Origin: Arthrobacter sp. PAMC 25486
Lineage (GTDB): Bacteria; Actinomycetota; Actinomycetes; Actinomycetales; Micrococcaceae
Assembly: GCF_000785535.1 (NCBI RefSeq)
Contig: NZ_CP007595.1
Coordinates: forward strand, 4,052,439 to 4,116,438
DNA length: 64,000 nt
Direction of reading: 5' to 3'
Within the stretch, counting starts at the first letter, position 1, and each line of letters opens with the position of its first letter. Positions 37,796 to 47,893 of this stretch are shown here, piece after piece. The notes beneath the pieces are model-generated. The model saw only the letters and a program-made list of their open reading frames with translations. It was not told the origin of the DNA and did not search any database. The translations under genes were made by a program, and so were the position numbers.

Positions 37796-37849
37796 GGGCG
37801 TGATCGCACATCTCGGCAGAAGTGGCTGGGCGTGATCGCACATCTCGGC
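37796..37849 (-). repeat. Repeat array C (family R): two inverted units, 32-bp period
   Basis: Units at 37796–37817 and 37828–37849 (GGGCGTGATCGCACATCTCGG) are identical and 32 bp apart. They lie in the divergent gap between the nuclease and dedA starts, opposite in orientation to array B on the other side of the nuclease gene. Confidence 0.85.
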
Positions 37850-37972
37850 AGAAGTGGGCAGAAGGGGGGGAGGAACCGGGAAGGAAATCTAGTCCTTTGG
37901 ATGGATGTCCGATGACTGGGCAACGTGGGAAACTGATGATAGACAACCACCATCTGAGAGGAAACGCCCAGG

Positions 37973-38932
37973 GTGGACTTTTTGCACATCATCGACCAGT
38001 TGAATTTTCTGATCGAACATTCCGCCGGCCAATGGTGGGTCATTCCCCTGGTGAGCCTCTTTTGCCTCATCGACGGGTTCTTCCTCTTCCTGCCCAGTGA
38101 AACCGCCATCGTGGCCCTGGCCTCCATCGCCGCCCGCAGTGGGGAACCCAACATTTGGCTGTTAATCCTCGGCGCCTCGGTGGGCGCCATCATCGGGGAC
38201 AACATCGCATACCTGATGGGCAGAAAACTGGGCACCACACGGTTCCGCTGGATGCGGCGGCCGCGCGGTGCCAGGGCCTTCGCCTGGGCCGGCAAGGAAC
38301 TGGAAAAACGCGGGGCCATGCTGATCTTTACCGCCAGGTACATCCCGGTTGGCCGCATCGCAGTGAACTTCACGGCCGGGGCCACCTATTTCCCGTGGCG
38401 CCGCTTTGTCCTCCTCGACGGCATAGCCGTGGTCACCTGGGCAGGCTACTCGGTGGCTGTGGGCACCTTTGCCGGACGCTGGGTCCACGACAATCCCTTG
38501 CTGGGCGTGGGCATCGCCATCACCTTCGCCATCCTCATTGGCTTCATCGTGGACCATGCCATGAAGTATTTGCACCACTTCCTGGAAAAGAGCGGGCGCA
38601 TCGCACCCCGCCCCGAACCCGGGCTCATGGCGGCAACCCATGCCGCACAGGTCCAGGCGGACCTTGTCCGCAACACCGGCACCGACCCGGAGGGATCCCC
38701 CGACGGCGGCGGGCCACTCGCCTCAGGGGGCACAACCGGTGCGCCCGTGGCGAACGCGGGGGAGGCACCCAAGGCCGTGGCCGACGTCGAACATTCCACT
38801 GAAATCCCCGCAGAACCGGGGGAAATTCACCGCAACGGCCAGCATCCGGTGCCGCTCACTGCCGGCGTTTCCGGGCACGCGGCGGGACACCACCGGGCCC
38901 ACAAACTAGCGCAGCATGAAACACATCCCTAG
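37973..38932 (+). CDS. DedA-family membrane protein
   Basis: A 319-residue protein from GTG 37973. The DedA (SNARE-associated/VTT) core covers residues 15–200: FLFLPSETAIVALAS, GDNIAYLMGRKLG, FTARYIPVGRIAVNFTAGA and WAGYSVAVGTFAG. The Arg-rich FTARYIPVGR segment is the family hallmark. DedA proteins are linked to proton-coupled lipid flipping (undecaprenyl-phosphate recycling) and membrane homeostasis. The last 110 residues form a disordered Pro/Gly/His-rich tail. It precedes the adenosine deaminase gene by 9 nt. Confidence 0.92.
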   Translation: MDFLHIIDQLNFLIEHSAGQWWVIPLVSLFCLIDGFFLFLPSETAIVALASIAARSGEPNIWLLILGASVGAIIGDNIAYLMGRKLGTTRFRWMRRPRGARAFAWAGKELEKRGAMLIFTARYIPVGRIAVNFTAGATYFPWRRFVLLDGIAVVTWAGYSVAVGTFAGRWVHDNPLLGVGIAITFAILIGFIVDHAMKYLHHFLEKSGRIAPRPEPGLMAATHAAQVQADLVRNTGTDPEGSPDGGGPLASGGTTGAPVANAGEAPKAVADVEHSTEIPAEPGEIHRNGQHPVPLTAGVSGHAAGHHRAHKLAQHETHP

Positions 38933-38941
38933 AGTGGGATT

Positions 38942-40159
38942 GTGACTAACCCAACTTCAGAGCATGCAGCCCCGTCCATCCCCGTTGTGGACCTCAAATC
39001 GCTGCCAAAGGTATCCCTGCACGATCATCTGGACGGCGGTTTGCGCCCGGAAACCATCATCGAGCTGGCCGCTGAGGCGGGCCACACGCTCCCGGCCACC
39101 GAGCCTGACGCGCTGCGCGCCTGGTTCCTGGAATCGGCCGATTCGGGTTCGCTGGAACGCTACCTTGAAACCTTTGACCACACGATCGCCGTCATGCAGA
39201 CGCACGACGCCCTGGTGCGGGTGGCCCGGGAATTCGTGGAAGACCTCGCCGAAGACGGTGTGGTGTACGGCGAAGTCCGCTGGGCGCCCGAGCAGCACCT
39301 GAGCAAGGGGCTCTCACTCGACGACGTTGTTGAGGCGGTTCAGGAAGGCCTCGAGGAAGGCATGGACCTGGTCGACGAGGCCGGCGGTTACATCGAGGTC
39401 GGCCAGATCGTCACGGCCATGCGCCATGCCGACCGCGGCTCAGAAATCGCCCAACTCGCCGTGCGCCACCGCGACAACGGCGTGGTCGGCTTCGACATTG
39501 CCGGTGCCGAGAACGGCTTCCTGCCCTCCCGCTTCAAGGAAGCCTTCACCTACCTGGCCGAGAACAACTTCCCCGCCACCGTCCACGCCGGCGAGGGTGC
39601 CGGGCTCGAAAGCATCCAGGATGCGCTGGTCCACGGCCGCGCCCTGCGCCTGGGCCACGGCGTGCGCATCGCCGAAGACATCCACCTTGATGTGGAGGAA
39701 ATTGACGGGAACGACGTCGGAACCCTCACCTTGGGTGATTTGGCACAGTGGGTGCGTGACCGCCAGATCCCGCTCGAGCTGTGCCCGTCCTCCAACCTGC
39801 AGACCGGTGCGATCGCCGCGTTTGGCACCACGATCGGCGAGCACCCGATCGACCTGCTGCACCAGCTGGGCTTCAACGTCACCGTCAACACGGACAACCG
39901 GCTCATGAGCGGAGTGACCCTGACAGGTGAATTTGGCCTGCTCGTGGAAACGTTCGGCTACGGGCTCGACACCGTGCTGGAACTGACGCTGAACGCCGTG
40001 CACGCATCGTTCCTGCCCATCGAGGCGCGCGAACAGTTGGCAGACTTCATCATTGAGCACTACGAAGACGTCATGGAAGACATGGACGAGTTCGAGGACG
40101 ACGACGAGTTTGAGGCATTCGACGCATCAGATCTGGACGAATCCGAGCTTGGCAACTAA
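38942..40159 (+). CDS. add: Adenosine deaminase
   Basis: Zinc amidohydrolase turning (deoxy)adenosine into (deoxy)inosine. It has 405 residues from GTG 38942. Zinc His27 and His29 lie in SLHDHLDGG; also VRWAPEQH, catalytic HAGEGAG and the Asp in VTVNTDNRLMSG. A Glu/Asp-rich tail of about 35 residues (EDMDEFEDDDEFEAF) is unusual for the family. It fits the nucleoside-salvage theme of the operon 3 kb upstream, though it is not part of it. The mazG start overlaps its end. Confidence 0.94.
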   Translation: MTNPTSEHAAPSIPVVDLKSLPKVSLHDHLDGGLRPETIIELAAEAGHTLPATEPDALRAWFLESADSGSLERYLETFDHTIAVMQTHDALVRVAREFVEDLAEDGVVYGEVRWAPEQHLSKGLSLDDVVEAVQEGLEEGMDLVDEAGGYIEVGQIVTAMRHADRGSEIAQLAVRHRDNGVVGFDIAGAENGFLPSRFKEAFTYLAENNFPATVHAGEGAGLESIQDALVHGRALRLGHGVRIAEDIHLDVEEIDGNDVGTLTLGDLAQWVRDRQIPLELCPSSNLQTGAIAAFGTTIGEHPIDLLHQLGFNVTVNTDNRLMSGVTLTGEFGLLVETFGYGLDTVLELTLNAVHASFLPIEAREQLADFIIEHYEDVMEDMDEFEDDDEFEAFDASDLDESELGN

Positions 40160-40862
40160 TCCAACACCGGCTGCAACAAGGCGGGCCGCCTCCACCGAAG
40201 TGGAAGTGGCCCGCCTTGTTGCCGTCATTGCCGCGCTCCGCGAACACTGCCCGTGGACTGCGGCGCTAACCCACGACTCCCTCACCACCTATCTCCTGGA
40301 GGAGTCGTACGAACTCATTGAGGCCATCGAGAGCGGCCACGGTGGTGACATCGCCAACGAACTCGGCGACATCCTGCTGCAGGTGGTTTTGCACGCCCGC
40401 CTTGCGGAGGAGTCCGGCAGCTTCGACCTTGCCGATGTGGTTCGCGGGCTCAGCGAGAAAATGATCCGCCGCAGCCCCCACGTCTTCCATCCCGACGGCA
40501 CCCTGCAGAGCTCCTTCCCCGCCACGATCGCCGAAATCGAAGCCGTGTGGGAACGCGTCAAGGCGGACGAACGGGCGGCGACGGGTGCCGCCGTGCCGGT
40601 CGCCGAGAGCCCTTTTGCCGGGATTCCTGCGTCGCTGCCGGCACTGGCCATGGCGCAAAAGTCGGTGGAACGTGCCGCGAGGGCAGGCATTGGGGTGCCT
40701 GCCCTCGCGGGGAACATTGCCGGGACCATCGAGCCCGGGACGATCACGACGGAGGACGAGCTCGGGAAGCTGCTGTTCGACGTCGTCCGTGGTGCGCATG
40801 AGTGCGGACTGGATGCCGAACGGGCACTTCGCCAGGCTGTTCGCGATTTTCAGGGACGCTAG
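40149..40862 (+). CDS. mazG: MazG nucleoside triphosphate pyrophosphohydrolase
   Basis: Hydrolyses (d)NTPs to monophosphates, removing aberrant nucleotides. It has 237 residues from TTG 40149, overlapping the adenosine deaminase gene by 11 nt; GTG 40200 is an alternative start. MazG motifs: HCPWTAALTHDSLTTYLLEE with the metal-binding EESYELIEAIE and ELGDILLQVVLHARLAEE; SPHVFHPDG is typical. The C-terminal half (PALAMAQKSVERAARAG) is present but short, so the second MazG copy is reduced. Confidence 0.9.
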   Translation: MATNPTPAATRRAASTEVEVARLVAVIAALREHCPWTAALTHDSLTTYLLEESYELIEAIESGHGGDIANELGDILLQVVLHARLAEESGSFDLADVVRGLSEKMIRRSPHVFHPDGTLQSSFPATIAEIEAVWERVKADERAATGAAVPVAESPFAGIPASLPALAMAQKSVERAARAGIGVPALAGNIAGTIEPGTITTEDELGKLLFDVVRGAHECGLDAERALRQAVRDFQGR

Positions 40863-40874
40863 CCAACAGGGACG

Positions 40875-41621
40875 CTAGTCGGCCAGCAGCTGGTAAATGG
40901 TGCGGCGAGCGGTGTCCAGGGCCTCGGTGGCACTTTTGATCTGCTCCTCCGTGCCCGCCATGGCGATCTGCTGAACGGCGCCGCCGAGTTTGTGCATGCC
41001 TGCACGCAGCTCGGTTCCCGCGCCGGCCTCCTCGTTGACGTCGGCCCACACTTGCGCCATTTCGTCGGAGTTCTGCGCAACATAGGCCTTGCCGGCCTCG
41101 GTGAGCGAGAATTCGGTGCGCCTGCCCTCCTCGGAGGATTCGATCAGGCCCTCGGCCTGCAGGGCGGCGAGTGCAGGGTAGACCGAGCCGGGGCTGGGGC
41201 GCCAGGCGCCGTCGGTGTGGATGGCGATGGCCCGGATCATGCCGTAGCCGTTGTAGCTGTGCTGGCTCAACAGGGATAGGAGGGCGCTGCGGACATTGCC
41301 CTTGCGGACCCGTCCACCGCGACCGCCAGGGCCGAAACCGCCGCCCGGGCCAAACCCGGGACCGCCGGGGCCAAAGCCGGGGCCAAACCCTGGACCGCCG
41401 GGGCCGCGTCTGCCGCCTGGACCAAAGCCGCGGCCACCGGTCCGGCCACCGCCCCGGGGGCCTTCTTCGCCAAAGCCGCGATCACGCCCGCCGCGGTGAC
41501 GGTCCGGAAAGTCGCCCTCGCCTGTGGGGGAGTTGGGTTCGTGGTGGTGTCGGGCTCGTGGATTGCGCTGCCCGCGGCGGTCAAAGTCATTGGATTCTTG
41601 GGGAAAAGTAAAGTTTTTCAT
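40875..41621 (-). CDS. PadR-family transcriptional regulator with Gly/Pro-rich N-terminus
   Basis: A 248-residue regulator. Residues 20–115 are a low-complexity Arg/Gly/Pro region with FGPGG repeats (GFGPGGRRGPGGPGFGPGF). The PadR winged HTH follows (VRSALLSLLSQHSYNGYGM, PSPGSVYPALAALQAEGLIE, TEFSLTEAGKAYV), then a C-terminal dimerisation helix of about 90 residues. ATG 41621 is used; the frame is open to 41765 but runs through the promoter. PadR proteins repress efflux or stress genes and often themselves; a palindrome upstream fits autoregulation. Confidence 0.9.
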   Translation of the reverse strand: MKNFTFPQESNDFDRRGQRNPRARHHHEPNSPTGEGDFPDRHRGGRDRGFGEEGPRGGGRTGGRGFGPGGRRGPGGPGFGPGFGPGGPGFGPGGGFGPGGRGGRVRKGNVRSALLSLLSQHSYNGYGMIRAIAIHTDGAWRPSPGSVYPALAALQAEGLIESSEEGRRTEFSLTEAGKAYVAQNSDEMAQVWADVNEEAGAGTELRAGMHKLGGAVQQIAMAGTEEQIKSATEALDTARRTIYQLLAD

Positions 41622-41783
41622 GAGGAGTAGTACCTGTTCATGCTGATGCTTCGCTGGGAAGTCTTCGTGAAGTTGTGTTGGTGGGCGGCAGAGGCGGAAC
41701 CTAATCTGGTTGGCGCGTCCGGCCCGGGTGGAGCAGCACTGGAGGCTGCCCGCTGACTGTGTCACTCTCGCGTTTAGAATGTC

Positions 41784-41805
41784 GCGATACTTAACGATAT
41801 ATCGC
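41784..41805 (-). promoter_or_regulatory. PadR-like operator palindrome
   Basis: GCGATA-N10-TATCGC (41784–41805) contains the 10-bp palindrome CGATATATCG (41795–41804), 163 bp upstream of the padR start. AT-rich dyads like this are common PadR autoregulatory sites. Binding is inferred. Confidence 0.5.
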
Positions 41806-41821
41806 TATGTTCTTTAGTGTC

Positions 41822-43534
<1,713 letters not shown>

Positions 43535-43540
43535 ATAGCA

Positions 43541-43602
43541 GCAAAGGCCGCGGCAGCTGGCTAAGGTTAATCACAGACCTTGGCGGCTTGCCGCGGCTTT
43601 GC
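43541..43602 (+). terminator. Hairpin terminator after eno
   Basis: GCAAAGGCCGCGGCA (43541–43555) pairs with TGCCGCGGCTTTGC (43589–43602) with a single bulged G, starting 7 nt after the eno stop. It lies just before the ribosome site of ftsB. Confidence 0.65.
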
Positions 43603-43646
43603 CGTTTCTACGGGTCTCTTTTTTGCAGCAGGATCTTAGGAGTAGC

Positions 43647-44510
43647 ATGGCCACGCGACGGCCCTCAGTGCCCAAGGCGCGATTCAGCGCAGGAATCGGC
43701 AGCGCCGCGGGCAAAGCGGGCGATGAACCAGTTGTCCCAAGCACGACGCCGGAACCTGGCTCCGGCGGTACACCCGCCACAGCTGGGGCCAAGGCAGGCG
43801 GATCCTCCGGGGAAAAGCGTGTCCGCAAACCGGCCTCCGGGCCCAATGGCCGCAGCCACCAGGAAGGCGTCGTCCAAGCCGCCGGGAACAGTCCGGTGCC
43901 GGCACGCTCATTTTCCGGCCGGTTGTTGGTGCTTGGCCTGACACTGGGTGTTTTTACTCTCCTCCTGGCACCCAATGTGCACACCTTCCTGCAGCAACGT
44001 GCGGAAATTTCGCAGTTGCAGGCGGACATCGCCATCCAGGAAACCCAGCAAGGCCTTCACGAGACTGAGCTGGCCCGCTGGGACGACCCGGCCTACATCA
44101 AGAAACAGGCTCGCGACAGGGTCAGTATGCTCATGCCGGGCGAGACCGGCTATTGGGTTTACGGTGCCGTCGGTGTTGACGGCCTGGAAAACTCGGTGGA
44201 AGAGGCGCAAGCCGCCGCGAGCCTGGCCACAAGCGCCAAGAATGCCACGGAAATTTCAGAGTCGCATTGGGTGGACAACCTCTGGGACGCCGTGCAAAAA
44301 TCAGCCCAGGTCCAAGCCCCGGCAGTGACGCCTGTGCCGCCTGCCGCCGAGCCGGCACCCGGGGCGGCACCCGGGGCGGAGACACCGGAGGCACCAGCAG
44401 AACCTGGAGCGGAACCCGGAGCGGAACCCGGAGCGGAACCGGCGCCGGCCCCCGAAGCTGTGCCGGACCCGGACGCAGAACCAGCCCCGGAACCAGCCCC
44501 GGCGCCCTAG
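43647..44510 (+). CDS. FtsB/DivIC-like septum formation initiator
   Basis: Cell-division protein of 287 residues; AGGAG lies upstream of ATG 43647. A disordered, basic, Gly/Ser-rich cytoplasmic part of about 85 residues is followed by one membrane helix (LLVLGLTLGVFTLLLAPNV) and a coiled coil (EISQLQADIAIQETQQGL). The FtsB-type DDPAYIKKQARDRVSMLMPGE segment comes next. The C-terminal 70 residues are Pro/Ala/Glu-rich with tandem PGAE repeats. FtsB/DivIC works with FtsL and FtsQ at the divisome. The gene lies between eno and the DUF501 gene as in other actinobacteria. Confidence 0.9.
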   Translation: MATRRPSVPKARFSAGIGSAAGKAGDEPVVPSTTPEPGSGGTPATAGAKAGGSSGEKRVRKPASGPNGRSHQEGVVQAAGNSPVPARSFSGRLLVLGLTLGVFTLLLAPNVHTFLQQRAEISQLQADIAIQETQQGLHETELARWDDPAYIKKQARDRVSMLMPGETGYWVYGAVGVDGLENSVEEAQAAASLATSAKNATEISESHWVDNLWDAVQKSAQVQAPAVTPVPPAAEPAPGAAPGAETPEAPAEPGAEPGAEPGAEPAPAPEAVPDPDAEPAPEPAPAP

Positions 44511-44588
44511 GCTGGCCGCCCCGCCACGCGATCCACGCTAAAATGACTGGTTGAACAACCAATAAAAATGTTTCATGAAAGGCCTTCC

Positions 44589-45206
44589 GTGCCCGTAACG
44601 CCAAGCTCCACCTCAGACGGGCGCGTCCCCACCCAGCTCGACCTGGACACACTCAGCCGCCAGCTCAACCGCCCGGTGCGCGACGTCGTCGAAATTCCGG
44701 CACGCTGCATCTGTGGCAATCCGCTCGTGGCCGCCACGGCACCCCGGCTCAGCAACGGCATCCCCTTTCCCACCACGTATTACCTGACGCACCCCATTCT
44801 CACCGCAGCAGCCTCGCGCCTGGAAGCCGCCGGAATGATGAACGAGATGACCGAACGTCTCGGCACCGACAGCGAGCTCGCGGCCGCCTACCAAAAAGCA
44901 CATGAGAGCTACATCCACGCCCGTGAGGCCATTGGCGAGCGTGCCGGCACAGGCCCCGTTCCGGAAATCGCCGGAATTTCTGCCGGCGGCATGCCCACAC
45001 GCGTCAAGTGCCTGCATGTACTCATCGGCCATGCCCTGGCCGCAGGCCCCGGCGTCAACCCGCTCGGCGACGAAGCGCTGGCCGCCGTTGCGCCATGGTG
45101 GACCGCCGAAACCTGCCATTGCGAGGGCGCCTGGGACAACGGGGCCCCCGTGCCCAACAAGGATCTCAGCCGCCACGTCAAGCACCTGAACCAGCAGGAG
45201 AACTAA
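44589..45206 (+). CDS. DUF501-domain protein
   Basis: A 205-residue protein of unknown function, confined mainly to actinobacteria and almost always between ftsB/divIC and ppx. GTG 44589 is chosen because AAAGG lies 6 nt upstream; ATG 44568 has none. Family motifs: PARCICGNPLVAATAPRL, FPTTYYLTHP, TRVKCLHVLIGHALAAGPG and CHCEGAWDNG. The Cys pairs (CICG, CHC) could bind metal, but this is only a guess. The ppx gene starts 5 nt downstream. Confidence 0.92.
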   Translation: MPVTPSSTSDGRVPTQLDLDTLSRQLNRPVRDVVEIPARCICGNPLVAATAPRLSNGIPFPTTYYLTHPILTAAASRLEAAGMMNEMTERLGTDSELAAAYQKAHESYIHAREAIGERAGTGPVPEIAGISAGGMPTRVKCLHVLIGHALAAGPGVNPLGDEALAAVAPWWTAETCHCEGAWDNGAPVPNKDLSRHVKHLNQQEN

Positions 45207-45211
45207 GCCAT

Positions 45212-46165
45212 ATGCGCGTTGCAGCCATCGACTGTGGAACCAATTCCATCCGCCTCCTCATTGCCGACGTTTCCACCACAGACGACGGCGGGACCCACCT
45301 TGTGGACGTGCACCGCCTCATGCGTGTCGTCCGGTTGGGTGAAGGCGTTGATGTGAGCGGAGTCCTGGGCGAGGCTGCACTGGAACGCACCTTTGCCGCT
45401 GTTGACGAATACGCGCAACTGATCCAGGCCTCCGACGTCGAACGGGTGCGGTTTGTTGCCACCAGCGCGACCCGTGACGCCCGCAACCGGGACGTCTTTG
45501 TAGCCGGCATCCAGTCGCGGCTCGGCATTGGGCCGGAAGTTGTCAGCGGCGACGAGGAGGCGGCACTCTCGTTTGCCGGTGCCGTCAGTGTTTTGCCCTT
45601 GCACGAAGACCATAAGGTCCTGGTCGTTGACCTGGGTGGCGGCAGCACGGAATTTGTCATGGGCACCGCTTCCGGGGTCAGCGGCGCACTGAGCACCAAC
45701 ATGGGCTGCGTCCGATTTACCGAGCGTTACCTGCAAAGTGACCCGCCCACGGAGGACCAAATCAGCGCCGCAGAAGTCGCCATCGGGGCGAAACTGGACG
45801 AAGTCCTGGCCGTCCTGCCGCTGGGCGAGGTCGAGCGCATCGTGGGCGTGGCAGGGTCCATCACCACCATCACAGCCCACGCCCTCGGGTTGGCGAGCTA
45901 TCAGAGCGAGGTGATTCATGCCGCCGTCGTACCTCTGGAAAAGATTGACGCTGCGGCCACATCATTGCTTCGCATGACGCGCGCCAAACGGGCCGAACTT
46001 GGCTTCATGCACCCCGGGCGCGTCGACGTCATTGGTGCGGGTGCGCTGATCTGGCGGACCGTCCTGCGGCGGCTGGTGCAACTGGGCGGCGGACGGCTGG
46101 AATCGGCAACCACCAGTGAACACGATATTCTTGATGGAATTGCCCTGGGTGCTGCACATCGCTGA
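45212..46165 (+). CDS. ppx: Ppx/GppA exopolyphosphatase
   Basis: Hydrolyses inorganic polyphosphate or pppGpp. It has 317 residues from ATG 45212 (MRVAAIDCGTNSIRLLIAD); this start gives the intact phosphate-1 motif of the actin/ASKHA fold. Other motifs: SATRDARNRDVFV, GDEEAALSFAGA, LVVDLGGGSTEFV and the C-terminal adenosine motif GVAGSITTITA. It is a short, single-domain actinobacterial type without the HD-like C-terminal domain of E. coli Ppx. It is in line with the DUF501 gene. Confidence 0.94.
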   Translation: MRVAAIDCGTNSIRLLIADVSTTDDGGTHLVDVHRLMRVVRLGEGVDVSGVLGEAALERTFAAVDEYAQLIQASDVERVRFVATSATRDARNRDVFVAGIQSRLGIGPEVVSGDEEAALSFAGAVSVLPLHEDHKVLVVDLGGGSTEFVMGTASGVSGALSTNMGCVRFTERYLQSDPPTEDQISAAEVAIGAKLDEVLAVLPLGEVERIVGVAGSITTITAHALGLASYQSEVIHAAVVPLEKIDAAATSLLRMTRAKRAELGFMHPGRVDVIGAGALIWRTVLRRLVQLGGGRLESATTSEHDILDGIALGAAHR

Positions 46166-46193
46166 CCCGACCCTCTCACCGAATCGAGCCTTA

Positions 46194-47738
46194 ATGGAGT
46201 TTGCCCCACGGTTGCGATCCATCGCCGCCGCGTTCCTGACCCTTGCCCTCACAGCGTCGGTCGTGCTGGTCGGGGCATCGGCAGCATCGGCCGATGACAT
46301 CAGGAACCGGCAGTACTGGCTGGACCAGTCGGGGATTGAAAAAGCGTGGGAAACTTCCCAGGGTGAAGGCGTCAAAATTGCCATCATCGACAGCGGCATC
46401 GACAAGTCGCACCCGGACCTGAAGGGCGCGGTGGTGGGCGGAAGCGACATCTCCGGCGCCGGTGCTCCCGGGGGCACCAAGGGGATCGGAGCCGAACCAG
46501 AGCACGGCACCCTGGTGGCAACCATGCTGGCCGGCCGCGGCCACAAAACCGCCACCGCCAAGCCTTCCGCAAGCGCGTCGGCGAAGGCCAGCGCCACCCC
46601 GACCGAGTCGGAGAAACCGGGCATCGGGGCGGGCCCGGATGGGGTCATCGGTGTGGCACCCAAGGCCGAACTGCTCAGCGTTTCGGTGTGGTTGGGCAGC
46701 GAGAACCCAGCAGGGAAAAACATTGACGACCAGATTCCCGCCGCCGTGAAGTGGGCCGTGGACAACGGCGCCAAGGTCATCAACATGTCCCTGGGCAGCA
46801 CCTCCACCGCGTGGCCGCAGAGCTGGGACGACGCCTTTGCCTACGCCGAAGCCAAGGACGTTGTTATCGTTGCTGCTGCCGGCAACCGGAAGTCAGGCAG
46901 CGAACAAGTTGGCGCCCCCGCCACCATCCCGGGCGTTTTGGCCGTGGGCGGACTGGACCGCGACGGTTCGGCCAGTGTTGATTCATCGTCCCAGGGGATC
47001 AGCATCGGCGTCAGCGCACCGGCCGAGGACCTGGCCGGGGGACTGCCCGGCGGCGGCTACGCCCAATGGAGCGGCACCAGCGGCGCGGCCCCCATCGTTT
47101 CCGGCGTTGCGGCCTTGATCCGCTCCAAATACCCGGATATGAGCGCAGCCCAGGTCATCAACAGGATCATCTCCACCGCGAAACCGGCAGGCGACGGTGT
47201 TCCCAATGCCATATACGGCTACGGAATTCTTGATGCAGATGCTGCAGTCAATGCCGACGTGCCGGTGGTTGATGCCAACCCGCTGGGCAGCATCGCCGAA
47301 TGGATCAGGGTCCACCGCCGCGGCGAAGAGTCGCCACCGCCAGAAGACGGCGAGGCCGGCGCCGTTGTGCCTCAGCCCGCGCCCTCCTTGATTGACCGCG
47401 CAGCTCCCAGCCCCATCCCGTCCGATCAGGGTTCAAATGCCCTGCCGCAGACGCTCGTGCTCAGCTCCTTGGGATTACTTGGGCTGATTGCTGCCGGCGG
47501 AACGACACACCTCTTGGTGGCGCGGCGCAAGATCGCCGGTGCCAGCGAGGCCGACGGCAGTTCCGACATCTCCGACAGTGCTGACGGCCCTGGTGCCAGT
47601 AGCGGGTCTGACGGGGCGGGCGGTTCCGCTGCCACCGACGAGGCGCACACCGACGGACCTGCCAAGGAAACGCTGCCCGCTGCCGCTGGTCCGGGCAGGC
47701 GCGAGCACCGCGCAACGAAGCCCGGCCACAAGCACTAG
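46194..47738 (+). CDS. S8 subtilisin-like serine protease, secreted and membrane-anchored
   Basis: Mycosin-like protease of 514 residues. The signal peptide spans about residues 1–33 (AAAFLTLALTASVVLVG, ASA cleavage). The catalytic triad is Asp66 (IAIIDSGID), His104 (EPEHGTLVA) and Ser296 (SGTSGAAPIVSG), with oxyanion Asn231 (AAAGNRK). A Ser/Ala/Lys-rich insertion of about 35 residues (115–150) follows the His. Near the C-terminus LPQTLVLSS leads into a membrane helix and a basic stop, LLVARRK, then a charged cytoplasmic tail. The ATG 46194 start has no clear ribosome site. Confidence 0.9.
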   Translation: MEFAPRLRSIAAAFLTLALTASVVLVGASAASADDIRNRQYWLDQSGIEKAWETSQGEGVKIAIIDSGIDKSHPDLKGAVVGGSDISGAGAPGGTKGIGAEPEHGTLVATMLAGRGHKTATAKPSASASAKASATPTESEKPGIGAGPDGVIGVAPKAELLSVSVWLGSENPAGKNIDDQIPAAVKWAVDNGAKVINMSLGSTSTAWPQSWDDAFAYAEAKDVVIVAAAGNRKSGSEQVGAPATIPGVLAVGGLDRDGSASVDSSSQGISIGVSAPAEDLAGGLPGGGYAQWSGTSGAAPIVSGVAALIRSKYPDMSAAQVINRIISTAKPAGDGVPNAIYGYGILDADAAVNADVPVVDANPLGSIAEWIRVHRRGEESPPPEDGEAGAVVPQPAPSLIDRAAPSPIPSDQGSNALPQTLVLSSLGLLGLIAAGGTTHLLVARRKIAGASEADGSSDISDSADGPGASSGSDGAGGSAATDEAHTDGPAKETLPAAAGPGRREHRATKPGHKH

Positions 47739-47857
47739 TTCGGCGCCAGGCGTGCCCCGGGCCAGCGCGTCCCTGGCGAGCCCGCGCGGCACCTGCTGTT
47801 CCCAAACTATGGTGGCGCGCGCTTCGAAAAGTTGCGTTACGCCGTCGTGTAATCGGC

Positions 47858-47875
47858 TAGTGAATGTTTTCACAA
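47858..47875 (+). promoter_or_regulatory. Rex-like operator before ndh
   Basis: TAGTGAATGTTTTCACAA matches the Rex consensus TTGTGAA-N4-TTCACAA at 13 of 14 defined positions and lies 19 bp before the NDH-2 start codon. Rex senses NADH/NAD+ and represses NADH dehydrogenase genes in Bacillus and Streptomyces, so site and target agree. The inner GTGA-N6-TCAC also fits a CRP/GlxR half-site pattern. Confidence 0.6.
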
Positions 47876-47893
47876 ACGATGTAGTATGGAGTT

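Noticed and set aside
47400..47520. LPxTG sortase signal in the S8 protease
   Set aside because: The motif reads LPQTL, without the Gly, and the positively charged stop is followed by a long tail, so sortase anchoring is not supported.
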